Assembly (NCBI GenBank): GCA_049889495.1
Contig: JBMHDH010000043.1
Coordinates: 1 to 30,354, forward strand
DNA: 30,354 nt
Source of the DNA: UBA685 sp049889495
GTDB taxonomy: Bacteria; Pseudomonadota; Alphaproteobacteria; Puniceispirillales; Puniceispirillaceae
Reading direction: 5' to 3'
Position numbers and translations under genes: made by a program
Notes under the pieces: generated by a model
Database searches by the model: none
Told to the model about the DNA's origin: nothing
The model's input: only the letters and a program-made list of their open reading frames with translations
Shown: positions 15,083 to 23,269 of the stretch, one piece after another
How the letters are laid out: every line of letters begins with the position of its first letter
Position numbering within the stretch: position 1 is the first letter of the stretch

Positions 15083-16282
15083 ATGACGAAATTGGAACAA
15101 GTGACAGATCAGGGCGCGGCGGTGATGCCAACCTATGGCAGAGCAGATTTAAGCTTTGAGACAGGTGATGGCAGCTGGCTTTATGATGCAGCTGGCACAG
15201 CTTATCTTGATTTTGCCAGTGGCATAGCTGTGAATAATCTTGGACATAATCACCCGCATTTAAATGCCACATTAAAGACGCAAATTGACAAATTGTGGCA
15301 TGTCTCAAATCTGTATCGTATTTCAGGCCAAGAACGCCTTGCCACACGTTTGGCACAAGCCACAGATCTTGATCATGTGTTTTTCTGTAATTCAGGGGCA
15401 GAGGCAAATGAAGGTGCGGTGAAGATGGCGCGCCGTTATCATTATGCCGCAGGAGATCCAAATCGTACCACCATCCTATGCGCTGGCGGGGCTTTTCATG
15501 GGCGAACCCTTGGCATGTTGGCCGCCACAGATCGCCCGATTTTCAGAGAAGGTTTCGGCCCACTTGCCACAGGCTTCAAACATGTGCCTTTTGGCAATTT
15601 GAACGCGCTTCGCGATGCGATGGATGAAAGCATTGCCGCGATTTTTGTAGAACCTGTGCAGGGTGAAGGCGGGGCAAATGCCGCACCAGAAGGCTATTTG
15701 CAAGGCATCAAACAAGCAGCAGATGAGTATGGCGCCTTATTTATCGCTGATGAAATTCAATGTGGCATGGGTCGCACAGGCCATTTATTTGCCTATCAGC
15801 AAGCTGGCATATCGCCTGACATCATCGCCACAGCTAAAGGCCTTGGGGGCGGATTTCCGATGGGCGCGATTATCGCAAGAAAAGCAATCGGAGACGCGAT
15901 GGGCCCTGGCAGTCATGGCACAACCTTTGGCGGCAATCCCTTGGCAGTGGCAGCTGGCAATGCGGTTCTTGATGTCATGCTAGAAGATGGGTTTTTTGAT
16001 GCGTTAAGGCAAAAAATAGCACTATTTGACAAAGGCCTTTCAGAGATAGCAGAGGCGATGCCTGATAAAATCATTGAATTGCGTGGCGCTGGGTTTTTGC
16101 GTGGTATTCGCCTCAATGATGCCATTGTTGCAGGTGCGCTGACAGCCACGCTTCGTGACCATCATTTATTGACTGTGCCAGCCGCTGATAATGTGTTGCG
16201 TCTGCTACCACCTTTGACAGTCAGCGAGGATGAAATCGCCAAAGCATTGGCGATTTTACAAACTGCGCTAAAGGCATTATAA
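15083..16282 (+). CDS. argD: Acetylornithine aminotransferase
   Basis: PLP-dependent transamination of N-acetylglutamate semialdehyde in arginine synthesis; many ArgD enzymes also act in lysine synthesis. The product has 399 residues from the ATG at 15083. The upstream GTG at 15044 would add 13 residues and matches family starts less well. Class III aminotransferase features are clear: NSGAEANEGAVKMAR (about 104), GAFHGRTLG, VEPVQGEGG, the DEIQCGMGRTG aspartate (about 223) and the PLP lysine K252 in ATAKGLGGGFPMGA. It is followed 51 bases later by argF and then hslO, a conserved alphaproteobacterial cluster probably transcribed together. Confidence 0.96.
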   Translation: MTKLEQVTDQGAAVMPTYGRADLSFETGDGSWLYDAAGTAYLDFASGIAVNNLGHNHPHLNATLKTQIDKLWHVSNLYRISGQERLATRLAQATDLDHVFFCNSGAEANEGAVKMARRYHYAAGDPNRTTILCAGGAFHGRTLGMLAATDRPIFREGFGPLATGFKHVPFGNLNALRDAMDESIAAIFVEPVQGEGGANAAPEGYLQGIKQAADEYGALFIADEIQCGMGRTGHLFAYQQAGISPDIIATAKGLGGGFPMGAIIARKAIGDAMGPGSHGTTFGGNPLAVAAGNAVLDVMLEDGFFDALRQKIALFDKGLSEIAEAMPDKIIELRGAGFLRGIRLNDAIVAGALTATLRDHHLLTVPAADNVLRLLPPLTVSEDEIAKALAILQTALKAL

Positions 16283-16294
16283 CCACTGACTTTC

Positions 16295-16328
16295 CTGTGG
16301 GACGGCTTACGCCATCACAGCCCCACAG
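16295..16328 (+). promoter_or_regulatory. Hairpin in the argD-argF junction
   Basis: CTGTGGG (16295-16301) pairs with CCCACAG (16322-16328), with an inner GGC-TTAC-GCC mini-stem. There is no T-run, so it is not a classical terminator. It lies five bases before the argF ATG, which has no obvious Shine-Dalgarno sequence. Confidence 0.5.
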
Positions 16329-16333
16329 ATCAT

Positions 16334-17272
16334 ATGACAAAAGTGAAAGCTTCGCCCATGATACGCCATTTCCTTGATTTGAAAGATTTTGACAAAGACC
16401 AGCTGACCAAAATGCTGACCTACGGTGTTGAGATGCGTCGTGCGTTAAAATCGGGCAACAGCCATGATATGCCTTTGCAAAATAAGCATGTGGCTATGAT
16501 CTTTGAAAAAAATTCAACCAGAACCCGCGTGTCTTTTGAAGTGGGCATCAGCCAATTGGGTGGCACACCTGTAGTGTTATCAACCAATGATATGCAAATT
16601 GGCCGCGGTGAAAGTATTCATGATACGGCCAAAGTGTTATCTGGCTATCTTGATATGATAATGATCCGTTGCTTGTCACATGACACATTAACAACGCTTG
16701 CGCGCTATTCATCTGTGCCTGTGATTAATGGGCTAACAGATCGCTCTCATCCTTGCCAAGTGATGGCAGATATGATGACGATGCTTGATACGCATGGTAT
16801 CATTGAAGGCCAGATTGTCACCTGGGCAGGTGATGGCAATAATGTCGCTGTCTCATGGATTGAAGCAGCAGCCATTATGGGGTTTGAATTGCGGCTTGCG
16901 TGTCCTTCTGGTTATGAGCCACCAGCTGAAATTGTGGCTTGGGCCAGAGATAAAGGCGCTGATATCAAATTATATGATGAGTTAGCAGACGCCGCAGATG
17001 GCGCCCATGTGATTGTCACAGATGTTTGGATCTCTATGGGGGATGAAGAAGGCACACGCATCAAAGATATGACGCCTTTCCAAGTAAATGACGCTGTCAT
17101 GGCACAAGCTGCGCCTGATGCGATTTTCATGCATTGCTTACCAGCGATCAGAGAGATGGAAGTCACAGCCTCTGTGATTGATGGCTCGCAATCAGCTGTC
17201 TGGCAAGAGGCTGAAAACAGATTGCATGCCCAAAAAGCAATTATGGCTTGGTGCGCAGGGGCATTAGATTAA
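16334..17272 (+). CDS. argF: Ornithine carbamoyltransferase
   Basis: Makes citrulline from ornithine and carbamoyl phosphate. The 312-residue product has all three main signatures: the carbamoyl-phosphate loop STRTR (61-65), HPCQ (139-142), and HCLP (267-270), plus the ornithine-binding DVWISMGDE loop near 230. After HCLPA the family usually continues with a His-Arg-Gly/Glu stretch, but here it reads IREMEV, a small departure next to the catalytic cysteine. The start at 16334 lacks a good ribosome-binding site. The ATG at 16358 is an alternative that would remove eight residues. It sits second in argD-argF-hslO. Confidence 0.96.
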   Translation: MTKVKASPMIRHFLDLKDFDKDQLTKMLTYGVEMRRALKSGNSHDMPLQNKHVAMIFEKNSTRTRVSFEVGISQLGGTPVVLSTNDMQIGRGESIHDTAKVLSGYLDMIMIRCLSHDTLTTLARYSSVPVINGLTDRSHPCQVMADMMTMLDTHGIIEGQIVTWAGDGNNVAVSWIEAAAIMGFELRLACPSGYEPPAEIVAWARDKGADIKLYDELADAADGAHVIVTDVWISMGDEEGTRIKDMTPFQVNDAVMAQAAPDAIFMHCLPAIREMEVTASVIDGSQSAVWQEAENRLHAQKAIMAWCAGALD

Positions 17273-17289
17273 GGCGAAAGCCATAGACA

Positions 17290-17308
17290 TTTAAATCAGA
17301 GATTTAAA
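17290..17308. repeat. AT-rich perfect inverted repeat between argF and hslO
   Basis: TTTAAATC-AGA-GATTTAAA is an 8-3-8 inverted repeat followed by A's, 18 bases before the hslO start. It could form a weak hairpin in the argF-hslO transcript. No T-run follows, so efficient termination is not expected. Confidence 0.55.
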
Positions 17309-17326
17309 AAAATTAGGCGGAAGATA

Positions 17327-18283
17327 ATGAGTGCCATGAACGATACGGTTTTGCCTTTCTATTTGAACGGGGAAAGCGGAAATACACCGCGCATCAGAGG
17401 GCGGATTGCCCGTTTGCATCACAGCGCAGATGCGATCCTTAACCGTCATAATTATCCTGATAAGGTGGCTGGCCTATGTGCTGAGACCATGGCATTGGGG
17501 GCTGTTCTAGCTTCTATGATGTCCTTTGAAGGGGTGTTTACGGTGCAAGCCAAAGGTGATGGCGCGGTAAAAACCTTGATGACTGATGTCACAGATCAAG
17601 GCGCGATGCGTTGTTATGCAGCATTTGAAGATGATAACGCGCTTCTTGATGGTGCTTTTCAAGGCCCGTCTCTTTTGCCGCGTTTGATGGGCGCAGGTTA
17701 CATTGCCTTTACGGTTGATCATCAAGTTACCAACCGCCGCTATCAAGGCATTGTTGAATTAGATGGCCCACATTTGGGTGATGCGGCAACCAGCTGGTAT
17801 CGCAATTCAGAACAGCTTTCGACTTTGGTGATGACAGCTGCTGAAAAAACAGATGATGGCTGGGTGGCATCTGCTTTGATGTTACAACAAATTGCAACAT
17901 CTGGCGGCAAAACAGATGCGTCAGATGATGGCTCACATGATCAAGATATCTATCGCCAGCCAGAAGAGATGAATGATGAGATGACAGATTTATGGCATAC
18001 CGCCATGACATTATGTTCATCCGTGAAGCCAGAAGAATTAAGTGATACCTCTTTAAAGCTGGAAGATTTGGTTTATCGGTTATTCCACACGCTTGGGGCC
18101 CACAGCCAGCCTATGCGCCAAATCACAGATCATTGCCGTTGCTCGCCTGAAAAAGTGGAAGTGATGCTTGCGGATTTATCAGCTGAACAAAAAGCAGACT
18201 TGGCTGATGAAAACCAGCAATTGATTGTGTCTTGCGAATTTTGCAAAACAGAACGTATCTTTGATCTATCAGCGACCTCATAA
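17327..18283 (+). CDS. hslO: Redox-regulated chaperone Hsp33
   Basis: A cytoplasmic holdase activated by oxidation of a zinc-bound cysteine cluster. The product has 318 residues. The four zinc ligands are C270 and C272 (HCRCSPEKV) and C303 and C306 (SCEFCKTE), in the expected CxC and CxxC spacing. The N-terminal domain shows RGRIARL and the repeated AKGDGAVKTLMTDVTD region. Residues about 193-216 form an acidic linker insertion. GGCGGAAG upstream supports the start at 17327. Third in the argD-argF-hslO cluster. Confidence 0.95.
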   Translation: MSAMNDTVLPFYLNGESGNTPRIRGRIARLHHSADAILNRHNYPDKVAGLCAETMALGAVLASMMSFEGVFTVQAKGDGAVKTLMTDVTDQGAMRCYAAFEDDNALLDGAFQGPSLLPRLMGAGYIAFTVDHQVTNRRYQGIVELDGPHLGDAATSWYRNSEQLSTLVMTAAEKTDDGWVASALMLQQIATSGGKTDASDDGSHDQDIYRQPEEMNDEMTDLWHTAMTLCSSVKPEELSDTSLKLEDLVYRLFHTLGAHSQPMRQITDHCRCSPEKVEVMLADLSAEQKADLADENQQLIVSCEFCKTERIFDLSATS

Positions 18284-18334
18284 AGGCAAAGTTCATAAGA
18301 ATTTTGCGGGCAATGATTAACTTTGTTAGGCTGA

Positions 18335-18390
18335 CCGAAATAGAGGGGCCGAAATAGAGGGGCCGAAATAGAGGTGCCAAAATAGAGAGG
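18335..18390. repeat. 14-bp tandem repeat, four units, before the lipoprotein gene
   Basis: Units start at 18335, 18349, 18363 and 18377. The first two are identical (CCGAAATAGAGGGG), the third has one change and the fourth two or three. The array fills most of the hslO-lipoprotein gap and ends 23 bases before the ribosome-binding site. Confidence 0.92.
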
Positions 18391-18413
18391 CCAATGATCA
18401 CCCATTCCGTAAA

Positions 18414-18419
18414 AAGGAG
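18414..18419 (+). promoter_or_regulatory. Ribosome-binding site setting the lipoprotein start at 18427
   Basis: AAGGAG lies seven bases before the ATG at 18427. The in-frame ATG at 18394 sits at the end of the tandem repeat and has no such site. Confidence 0.75.
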
Positions 18420-18426
18420 ACTTCAG

Positions 18427-19014
18427 ATGCGCCGCATGCTTACCCTTGTCGCAATCATCCCTTTGATGTTTGTTTTATCTGCTTGTGGAAATGAAGCAGA
18501 GGTGAAAAAACTAGAAGTCTTTCAGCCAGAGACCACCACATCTTTAGCCATTAATGCGCGCCGTCTTGAAATCATTGATAATTGGTTGATGCCGCTTAAA
18601 GCGCCTTATGTCGAACATGAATTGAAAAAGCCGCCTGCGGCCTCTTTGATTGAATGGGCCAGCCTTGTGGTTCAGCCAAAAGGCGGATCTGGCGAAGTGA
18701 TTTTAAACATCTCTGAAGCTTCAGTGAAACATGAAGAATTGCCGCCTGCTGAAGGGTTTTTAAATAGCTTGAAAGACAATCAGGAAACGCGCATTCGTGT
18801 GACCTTATCAGCGCAATTATTATGGATCCAGCCTGTGGGCAACTATACGGGCACCGCTGAATTAGCGGCAAAGACAAGTCAGTCATTGCCTGAATCAGCA
18901 ACCCCATCTGATTATGAAATCGCCACCCAAAATTTGGTGGGACGTGCCTTGGCGTTAATTGATTTGCAAGCGCGTGAAGAAATCGCAAAAATTGATGGGA
19001 TGATTTTGCCTTAA
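18427..19014 (+). CDS. Small lipoprotein of unknown function
   Basis: A 195-residue predicted lipoprotein starting MRRMLTLVAIIPLMFVLSACGNEAEV, with a textbook signal peptide and lipobox (LSAC, lipid-anchored Cys at about 20). The residue after Cys is Gly, which gives no inner-membrane retention signal. The mature part is a mix of predicted strands and a C-terminal helix rich in Ala/Leu (IATQNLVGRALALIDLQAREEIAKI). I do not recognise the family. It follows hslO by 143 bases, with a tandem repeat between, and converges with trkH with only 14 bases separating the stops. Confidence 0.85.
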   Translation: MRRMLTLVAIIPLMFVLSACGNEAEVKKLEVFQPETTTSLAINARRLEIIDNWLMPLKAPYVEHELKKPPAASLIEWASLVVQPKGGSGEVILNISEASVKHEELPPAEGFLNSLKDNQETRIRVTLSAQLLWIQPVGNYTGTAELAAKTSQSLPESATPSDYEIATQNLVGRALALIDLQAREEIAKIDGMILP

Positions 19015-19028
19015 ATGATCAAAGGGGG

Positions 19029-20474
19029 CTAGCGACGCCAAAAGCCAGGATGCAACATCACAAGCACAGTGAATAATTCCAATCTGCCAAGCAACATGCC
19101 AACACACATGGCCAATTTGGCAGCCATAGGCAACCCGCCAAAATGACCTGCTGGTCCGATATCATTTCCCAATCCTGGACCAACATTTGATATTGCCGTG
19201 GCCGCGCCAGAAATCGCAGTGTCAAAATCAACACCTGTCAGCCCTAGAAATACGGCCAAAATCACAAAACATAAAATATATAAGTAGAAAAAGCCCATCA
19301 CCGCATCCATGACAGAATCAGAGACAGGGCGCTTATTATAATAGGCCAGCACCACACCATGGGGGCGAAGCAATCTGGCAATTTGGACCTTGATCGTCGA
19401 TGCCAATACTTGCAGACGGAAGATTTTTACCCCGCAAGTTGTGGAACCAGCACAGCCGCCAATAAACATACAAATCAGCAAAATGGTGGTGGGAAATCCG
19501 CCCCATGCTGCAAAATTTGACGTCCCATAGCCTGTGCCTGTTAACACAGATACGCCATTAAAGCTGGCAAGGCGTATGGCCGAAATCATATCATAGCCTT
19601 GGCGGAATAAATCAAAGCTGATGAACACCACAATGGTAGCGATTAAGGCGATAAACCAACGCACTTGCGGGTCTTCAAGCAGTTTTTTCCACCCGCCTTG
19701 GGTGATTGCCACATAATGCGCAAAGGGCAAAGAGCCAACAATCATACCGAGGATGATAATCACCTCAATCAGCCATGAGTCAAAAGCCCCAATCGATAAG
19801 GTGCGGGTTGAATAGCCACCAGTGGCAATGGTGGTCATGGCATGGGCTATCGCATCAAAGCTCGGCATGCCAGCCAGCCCAAGCATAATGGCCCAAGTGG
19901 CTGTTAATGCGGTATAGGCGATAAAAATGCCACCAGCCAATTGGGTTGCTCTAGGGATCACTTTTTCAGCTGAGTCATAGGATTCGGTCTTAAACAGCTG
20001 CATCCCGCCAACAGATAACATCGGCAAAACCGCAATTGCCATCACAACAATGCCAATCCCGCCAAGCCATTGCAGCAAAGCGCGCCAAATCAAAATGCCA
20101 TAAGATGCTTTTTCAATCACAGGCAAGATGGTCGAACCTGTGGTGGTGATGCCTGAAATTGATTCAAATAACGCATCAGAAACGGAGAGATCTAAATCTG
20201 ATAGGAAAAAGGGTAACGCGCCAAACAACCCAATCAAAATCCACGCGCCATTGGTCAAAAGAAAGGCTTGGCGCACGCCTAATTCAAAGGCGGCTTGGCC
20301 ATTATGTGCCAAGAACAGCCCAATGCCGACAAAGCCAGTGACAAGGGCTGAAATGGCGAAGGCCTGCCAATTATCTGACCCTGTGGCAATATCCACAACA
20401 AGGGGCAACACCATCGTCACAGATAAGATGGCAAGCAAAATGCCCAAGATATTCAAAACAGGGGTAAAGCGCAT
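19029..20474 (-). CDS. trkH: Trk/Ktr-type potassium transporter membrane subunit
   Basis: Potassium-translocating inner-membrane protein that works with a cytoplasmic nucleotide-binding TrkA subunit, which is not encoded in this window. The 481-residue product is highly hydrophobic, with the four pore-loop repeats of the family recognisable: ISGITTTGSTIL, MTTIATGGYSTRT, VLTGTGYGTSNF and ISNVGPGLGND. Each supplies the selectivity-filter glycine. The length matches TrkH (about 483). The gene is isolated on the minus strand, with 180 bases without a recognisable feature between its start and folE. Confidence 0.95.
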   Translation of the reverse strand: MRFTPVLNILGILLAILSVTMVLPLVVDIATGSDNWQAFAISALVTGFVGIGLFLAHNGQAAFELGVRQAFLLTNGAWILIGLFGALPFFLSDLDLSVSDALFESISGITTTGSTILPVIEKASYGILIWRALLQWLGGIGIVVMAIAVLPMLSVGGMQLFKTESYDSAEKVIPRATQLAGGIFIAYTALTATWAIMLGLAGMPSFDAIAHAMTTIATGGYSTRTLSIGAFDSWLIEVIIILGMIVGSLPFAHYVAITQGGWKKLLEDPQVRWFIALIATIVVFISFDLFRQGYDMISAIRLASFNGVSVLTGTGYGTSNFAAWGGFPTTILLICMFIGGCAGSTTCGVKIFRLQVLASTIKVQIARLLRPHGVVLAYYNKRPVSDSVMDAVMGFFYLYILCFVILAVFLGLTGVDFDTAISGAATAISNVGPGLGNDIGPAGHFGGLPMAAKLAMCVGMLLGRLELFTVLVMLHPGFWRR

Positions 20475-20654
20475 CGGCGAACCTTATATTTCCTCATCTG
20501 ATGCCCTCTAAAAAAGCAGGATTGACCCTGTTTCTTTAAATTTCATCATGTCCATCTATAAGGGCTAAGGGCCTATTATGTCCAGTCATCTCCCATTTGG
20601 TGCAGGTCAGCACCCAATGATTATGATGGCATAAGACCAGATAAAGCGCGTTTA

Positions 20655-21287
20655 TTAATCAAGTTGCATATGACGGTAAAAACGATCGCGCAAGGCCGCA
20701 TCATCTTTAAACACGCCTGTAAATTGTGTTGTTACCATAGATACAGATGGTTTTTTCACGCCTCTTGTGGTCATGCATTGATGTTTGGCATCAATCAAAA
20801 TGGCAACGCCTTTTGGCTGCAAGGCTTGCTGGATGCAATTGGCAATTTGCGCTGTCATGGTTTCTTGGGTTTGCAAACGATACGCAAAGCTGTCCATCAC
20901 ACGCGCCAATTTTGAAATACCAACCACACGTCTATCTGGCAAATAGGCGATATGCGCTTTGCCTGAAATAGGCACCATATGATGCTCGCAATGAGATTGC
21001 ATTTCAATATTCCGCAGCATAACCATATCTTGATAGCCTTCGACCTCTTCAAAGGTGCGCGCTAGCATGGCATGCGGGTCATCCTTATAGCCTTGAAAAA
21101 ATTCTTCATAAGAACGAATAACACGCGCTGGTGTATCAACAAGCCCTTCACGTGTCGGATCATCGCCAGCCCATCTAAGCAACAATTCAACTGCTTTTTC
21201 AGCCTCTTCGCGTGTTGGCTTATCAGCGTCTGTTGCGCTTTGATCTGCTTGGTTGTTCAGACCGTCAATTGTGTCATAAGGTGTCAT
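20655..21287 (-). CDS. folE: GTP cyclohydrolase I
   Basis: Converts GTP to dihydroneopterin triphosphate, the first step of folate synthesis. The 210-residue product has zinc ligands C100 and H103 in SHCEHHMVPI and C171 in KHQCMTTRGVKKP. The motif GISKLARVMDSFAYRLQTQE is also typical. The first 25 residues are variable, as usual in the family. It could share a transcript with the ABC ATPase gene upstream on the same strand (182 bases away), but no functional link is evident. Confidence 0.97.
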   Translation of the reverse strand: MTPYDTIDGLNNQADQSATDADKPTREEAEKAVELLLRWAGDDPTREGLVDTPARVIRSYEEFFQGYKDDPHAMLARTFEEVEGYQDMVMLRNIEMQSHCEHHMVPISGKAHIAYLPDRRVVGISKLARVMDSFAYRLQTQETMTAQIANCIQQALQPKGVAILIDAKHQCMTTRGVKKPSVSMVTTQFTGVFKDDAALRDRFYRHMQLD

Positions 21288-21469
21288 TGTCTTTCATTCC
21301 ATTTACACAGGCGTTGTCATAACACATTCATAAGATGGTAAGGCATCAGCGATATCATTGCCAAAATATCAGGTGATGGCCTATGCCGCTGTCATTTACC
21401 GACTTATCAAGTTTTTCATTGCTCGTCTAGGCTTCACCTTAGGATGAGTGCTGCCAAGAATGCTTATAA

Positions 21470-22111
21470 TTATACGGCATTTTCTGGCCAATGGATGACA
21501 GGGCCTGTGGCAAAACGCTGATCATCTTCATGGTGCGAAATTAACAAGGCTGGAATTTGCCTTTCATGGATGGCATCTGCCACAAATTGCCCAAATTGGC
21601 TGCGAAGCGTTGGATCAAGCGCAGAAAAGCTTTCATCCATTAATAAAGCCTTTGGTTCTGATAATAAGGCCCGCATTAACGCAATACGCGCTTTTTGCCC
21701 ACCTGATAAATGCGCTGGGTCATAAGCATCATATCCTGTTAAATCCGCATCTGATAAGGCTTGTGAAATACGCGCTCTGCGTTCTGATCTGGTTAAAGCA
21801 GCTGGCAAACCAAACCCTAGATTTTGCGCCACATTTAGATGGGGGAATAACAAGGCTTCTTGGAATAATAATCCCATGTGGCGTTGTTCCGCTGGCAAAG
21901 ATAACAACGCCTTGCCATCAAGCGTGATCTCACCGCCCATCTTTAACCCCTCAGATGATGTGCCAGCAATGGCATGTAATAAGGTGGATTTTCCGCACCC
22001 GCTTGGTCCTTGGATCACGGCGATTTCCCCAGCCGCAATTTCACAGCTGAAATCTTTTAAAATCGGCTTGTTCGGCCAAGATAAGGTGATGTTGGATAAA
22101 ATAAGGCTCAC
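21470..22111 (-). CDS. ynjD: ABC transporter ATP-binding protein, YnjD-like
   Basis: A 213-residue ABC ATPase. Walker A GPSGCGKST is at 35-43, Q-loop FQE at about 83, the signature LSGGQ at 135-139, Walker B ALLMDES at 155-161 and the H-loop histidine in ISHHEDD at 193. The length and the compact C-terminus fit the small YnjD type. The matching binding protein (YnjB) and fused permease (YnjC) lie 1.2-4.2 kb to the right on the opposite strand, so this ATPase most likely energises that importer. A TbpB-like lipoprotein gene sits in between, transcribed in the same direction as the ATPase and 129 bases upstream of it. ATPase identity is certain; pairing with YnjBC is inferred from proximity. 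Confidence 0.9.
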   Translation of the reverse strand: MSLILSNITLSWPNKPILKDFSCEIAAGEIAVIQGPSGCGKSTLLHAIAGTSSEGLKMGGEITLDGKALLSLPAEQRHMGLLFQEALLFPHLNVAQNLGFGLPAALTRSERRARISQALSDADLTGYDAYDPAHLSGGQKARIALMRALLSEPKALLMDESFSALDPTLRSQFGQFVADAIHERQIPALLISHHEDDQRFATGPVIHWPENAV

Positions 22112-22240
22112 AGATTATCTCAGCTTATTTTGCAAGATTTATAACAAAATGGCATGGCCATTTACAGACTTTAACAATAGCATAAATCTGCGCATCTCGG
22201 CCATGAAAGTTTCACGAAGATCTGATCTTTATCGCCTGTC

Positions 22241-22963
22241 TTATTGTTTGCCAACTGCGCCAAGGGTTAACAAACCTTGTGGCTGTTGCACAGATAATAA
22301 TAATCCAGCTTCTTCTGCTTCTGGTCCGTAAAAGCGGCCAGAGGCTTGCCAGCTTGATATAGTTTTTTCAGCACCATCTAAGGCTAGATAATGATTATCG
22401 CTGGCGGTATCAGCCTGCAATCCCTGTTGCGTCAGATGCAAAGGCAGATACAGAGATAATTCATCGGTTTCTAGCGTAAAATTGGCGTTATTTTGCGCTG
22501 GCATCACGGTCAAAAGCGCAGGGGCCTCGCCAGTGGTGCTATGGCAATAATGACAATGATAACGGCTTTGCATGTGATATGTTGTGGTGCTATTTGGGAT
22601 GGGACCTGATCTGCCAAATAAAAAATAGGACCCGCTTGAAAGCTGCCTTGTAAAATCAAGCGTTCCAGATGGCCTGACATCATGCGTAAGATAAGATAGG
22701 CCAACATAGGGGCTGGTTTCACTTGCCAATAAGGGCGCAATAAGCGGATCAGGCTGTTTGTTCAAAAAGCCGATTAAGGCGGTATCATCGTCAAAATGCC
22801 TGATCTGACCCGTTGCGGTATCAATTACAAAACTGGTCTCCTCTGCCCCTGCAAAATCGGCAAAATTCGCATAAAGAAATTGCGCAGATGGGGTGTCTAT
22901 CGCGGTTGGCGCAGAGATAATCGGTGGCGCATCGCCGCCGCCTCCTCCCCCGCATGCACCCAC
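22241..22963 (-). CDS. TbpB/factor H-binding-like surface lipoprotein candidate
   Basis: A 240-residue sequence beginning at a GTG codon with VGAC followed by six glycines, a lipobox plus tether. The C-terminus has WQASGRFYGPEAEEAGLLL (205-223) and ends LLTLGAVGKQ. The FYGP-x-AEE-x-G motif is the closing hallmark of the eight-stranded barrel domain in transferrin-binding-protein-like lipoproteins. The GTG at 22963 would leave no signal peptide. The same frame runs upstream to an in-frame TGA at 23089 without any ATG, GTG or TTG. It offers only a CTG at 23074, seven bases after AAGGA, which would give a plausible 37-residue lipoprotein leader. Residues 137-141 read CHYCH, a CxxCH pattern unusual in such barrels. 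It probably binds a ligand at the cell surface. The gene lies upstream of ynjD and divergent from ynjB. Confidence 0.65.
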   Translation of the reverse strand: MGACGGGGGGDAPPIISAPTAIDTPSAQFLYANFADFAGAEETSFVIDTATGQIRHFDDDTALIGFLNKQPDPLIAPLLASETSPYVGLSYLTHDVRPSGTLDFTRQLSSGSYFLFGRSGPIPNSTTTYHMQSRYHCHYCHSTTGEAPALLTVMPAQNNANFTLETDELSLYLPLHLTQQGLQADTASDNHYLALDGAEKTISSWQASGRFYGPEAEEAGLLLSVQQPQGLLTLGAVGKQ

Positions 22964-23269
22964 TAAGACAGGCGTAAGGCGAAAGAGAAAAACGGCCTTA
23001 TCAAGCGATTTGCTAAAAAATAAATGCGCTTTTTTAAAGATATGAATTTTAGATAATTGAATTGTTTTATGCAGTGTCTCATCCTTTCACAATGAAACGC
23101 ATCATTTGACTTTGTCTATCGCCACTGAAGGATCAGAACTTTGGGGCTAATATGCTGTTGTTTTTCTGCCAGAGATGAATTTTTACTTTTGCTCTTGTCC
23201 GAAACTATGAATCAGGGCTAGCTAGGAACATTGGCTTTCCTCACTATCAAAAAGGATAAGATACCTGAT
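22964..23269. other. Intergenic region between divergent TbpB-like gene and ynjB
   Basis: About 306 bases. The left 111 bases are probably the unrecognised signal-peptide coding part of the lipoprotein gene (frame open from 23086, CTG at 23074). The rest is AT-rich and should carry both divergent promoters. I see no convincing -35/-10 pair, riboswitch or operator. A longer ynjB start (TTG at 23231) is possible but unsupported. Confidence 0.5.

Noticed and set aside
19015..19028. Terminator between the lipoprotein gene and trkH
   Set aside because: The 14-base gap is too short for a hairpin, and none reaching into the coding ends was seen.
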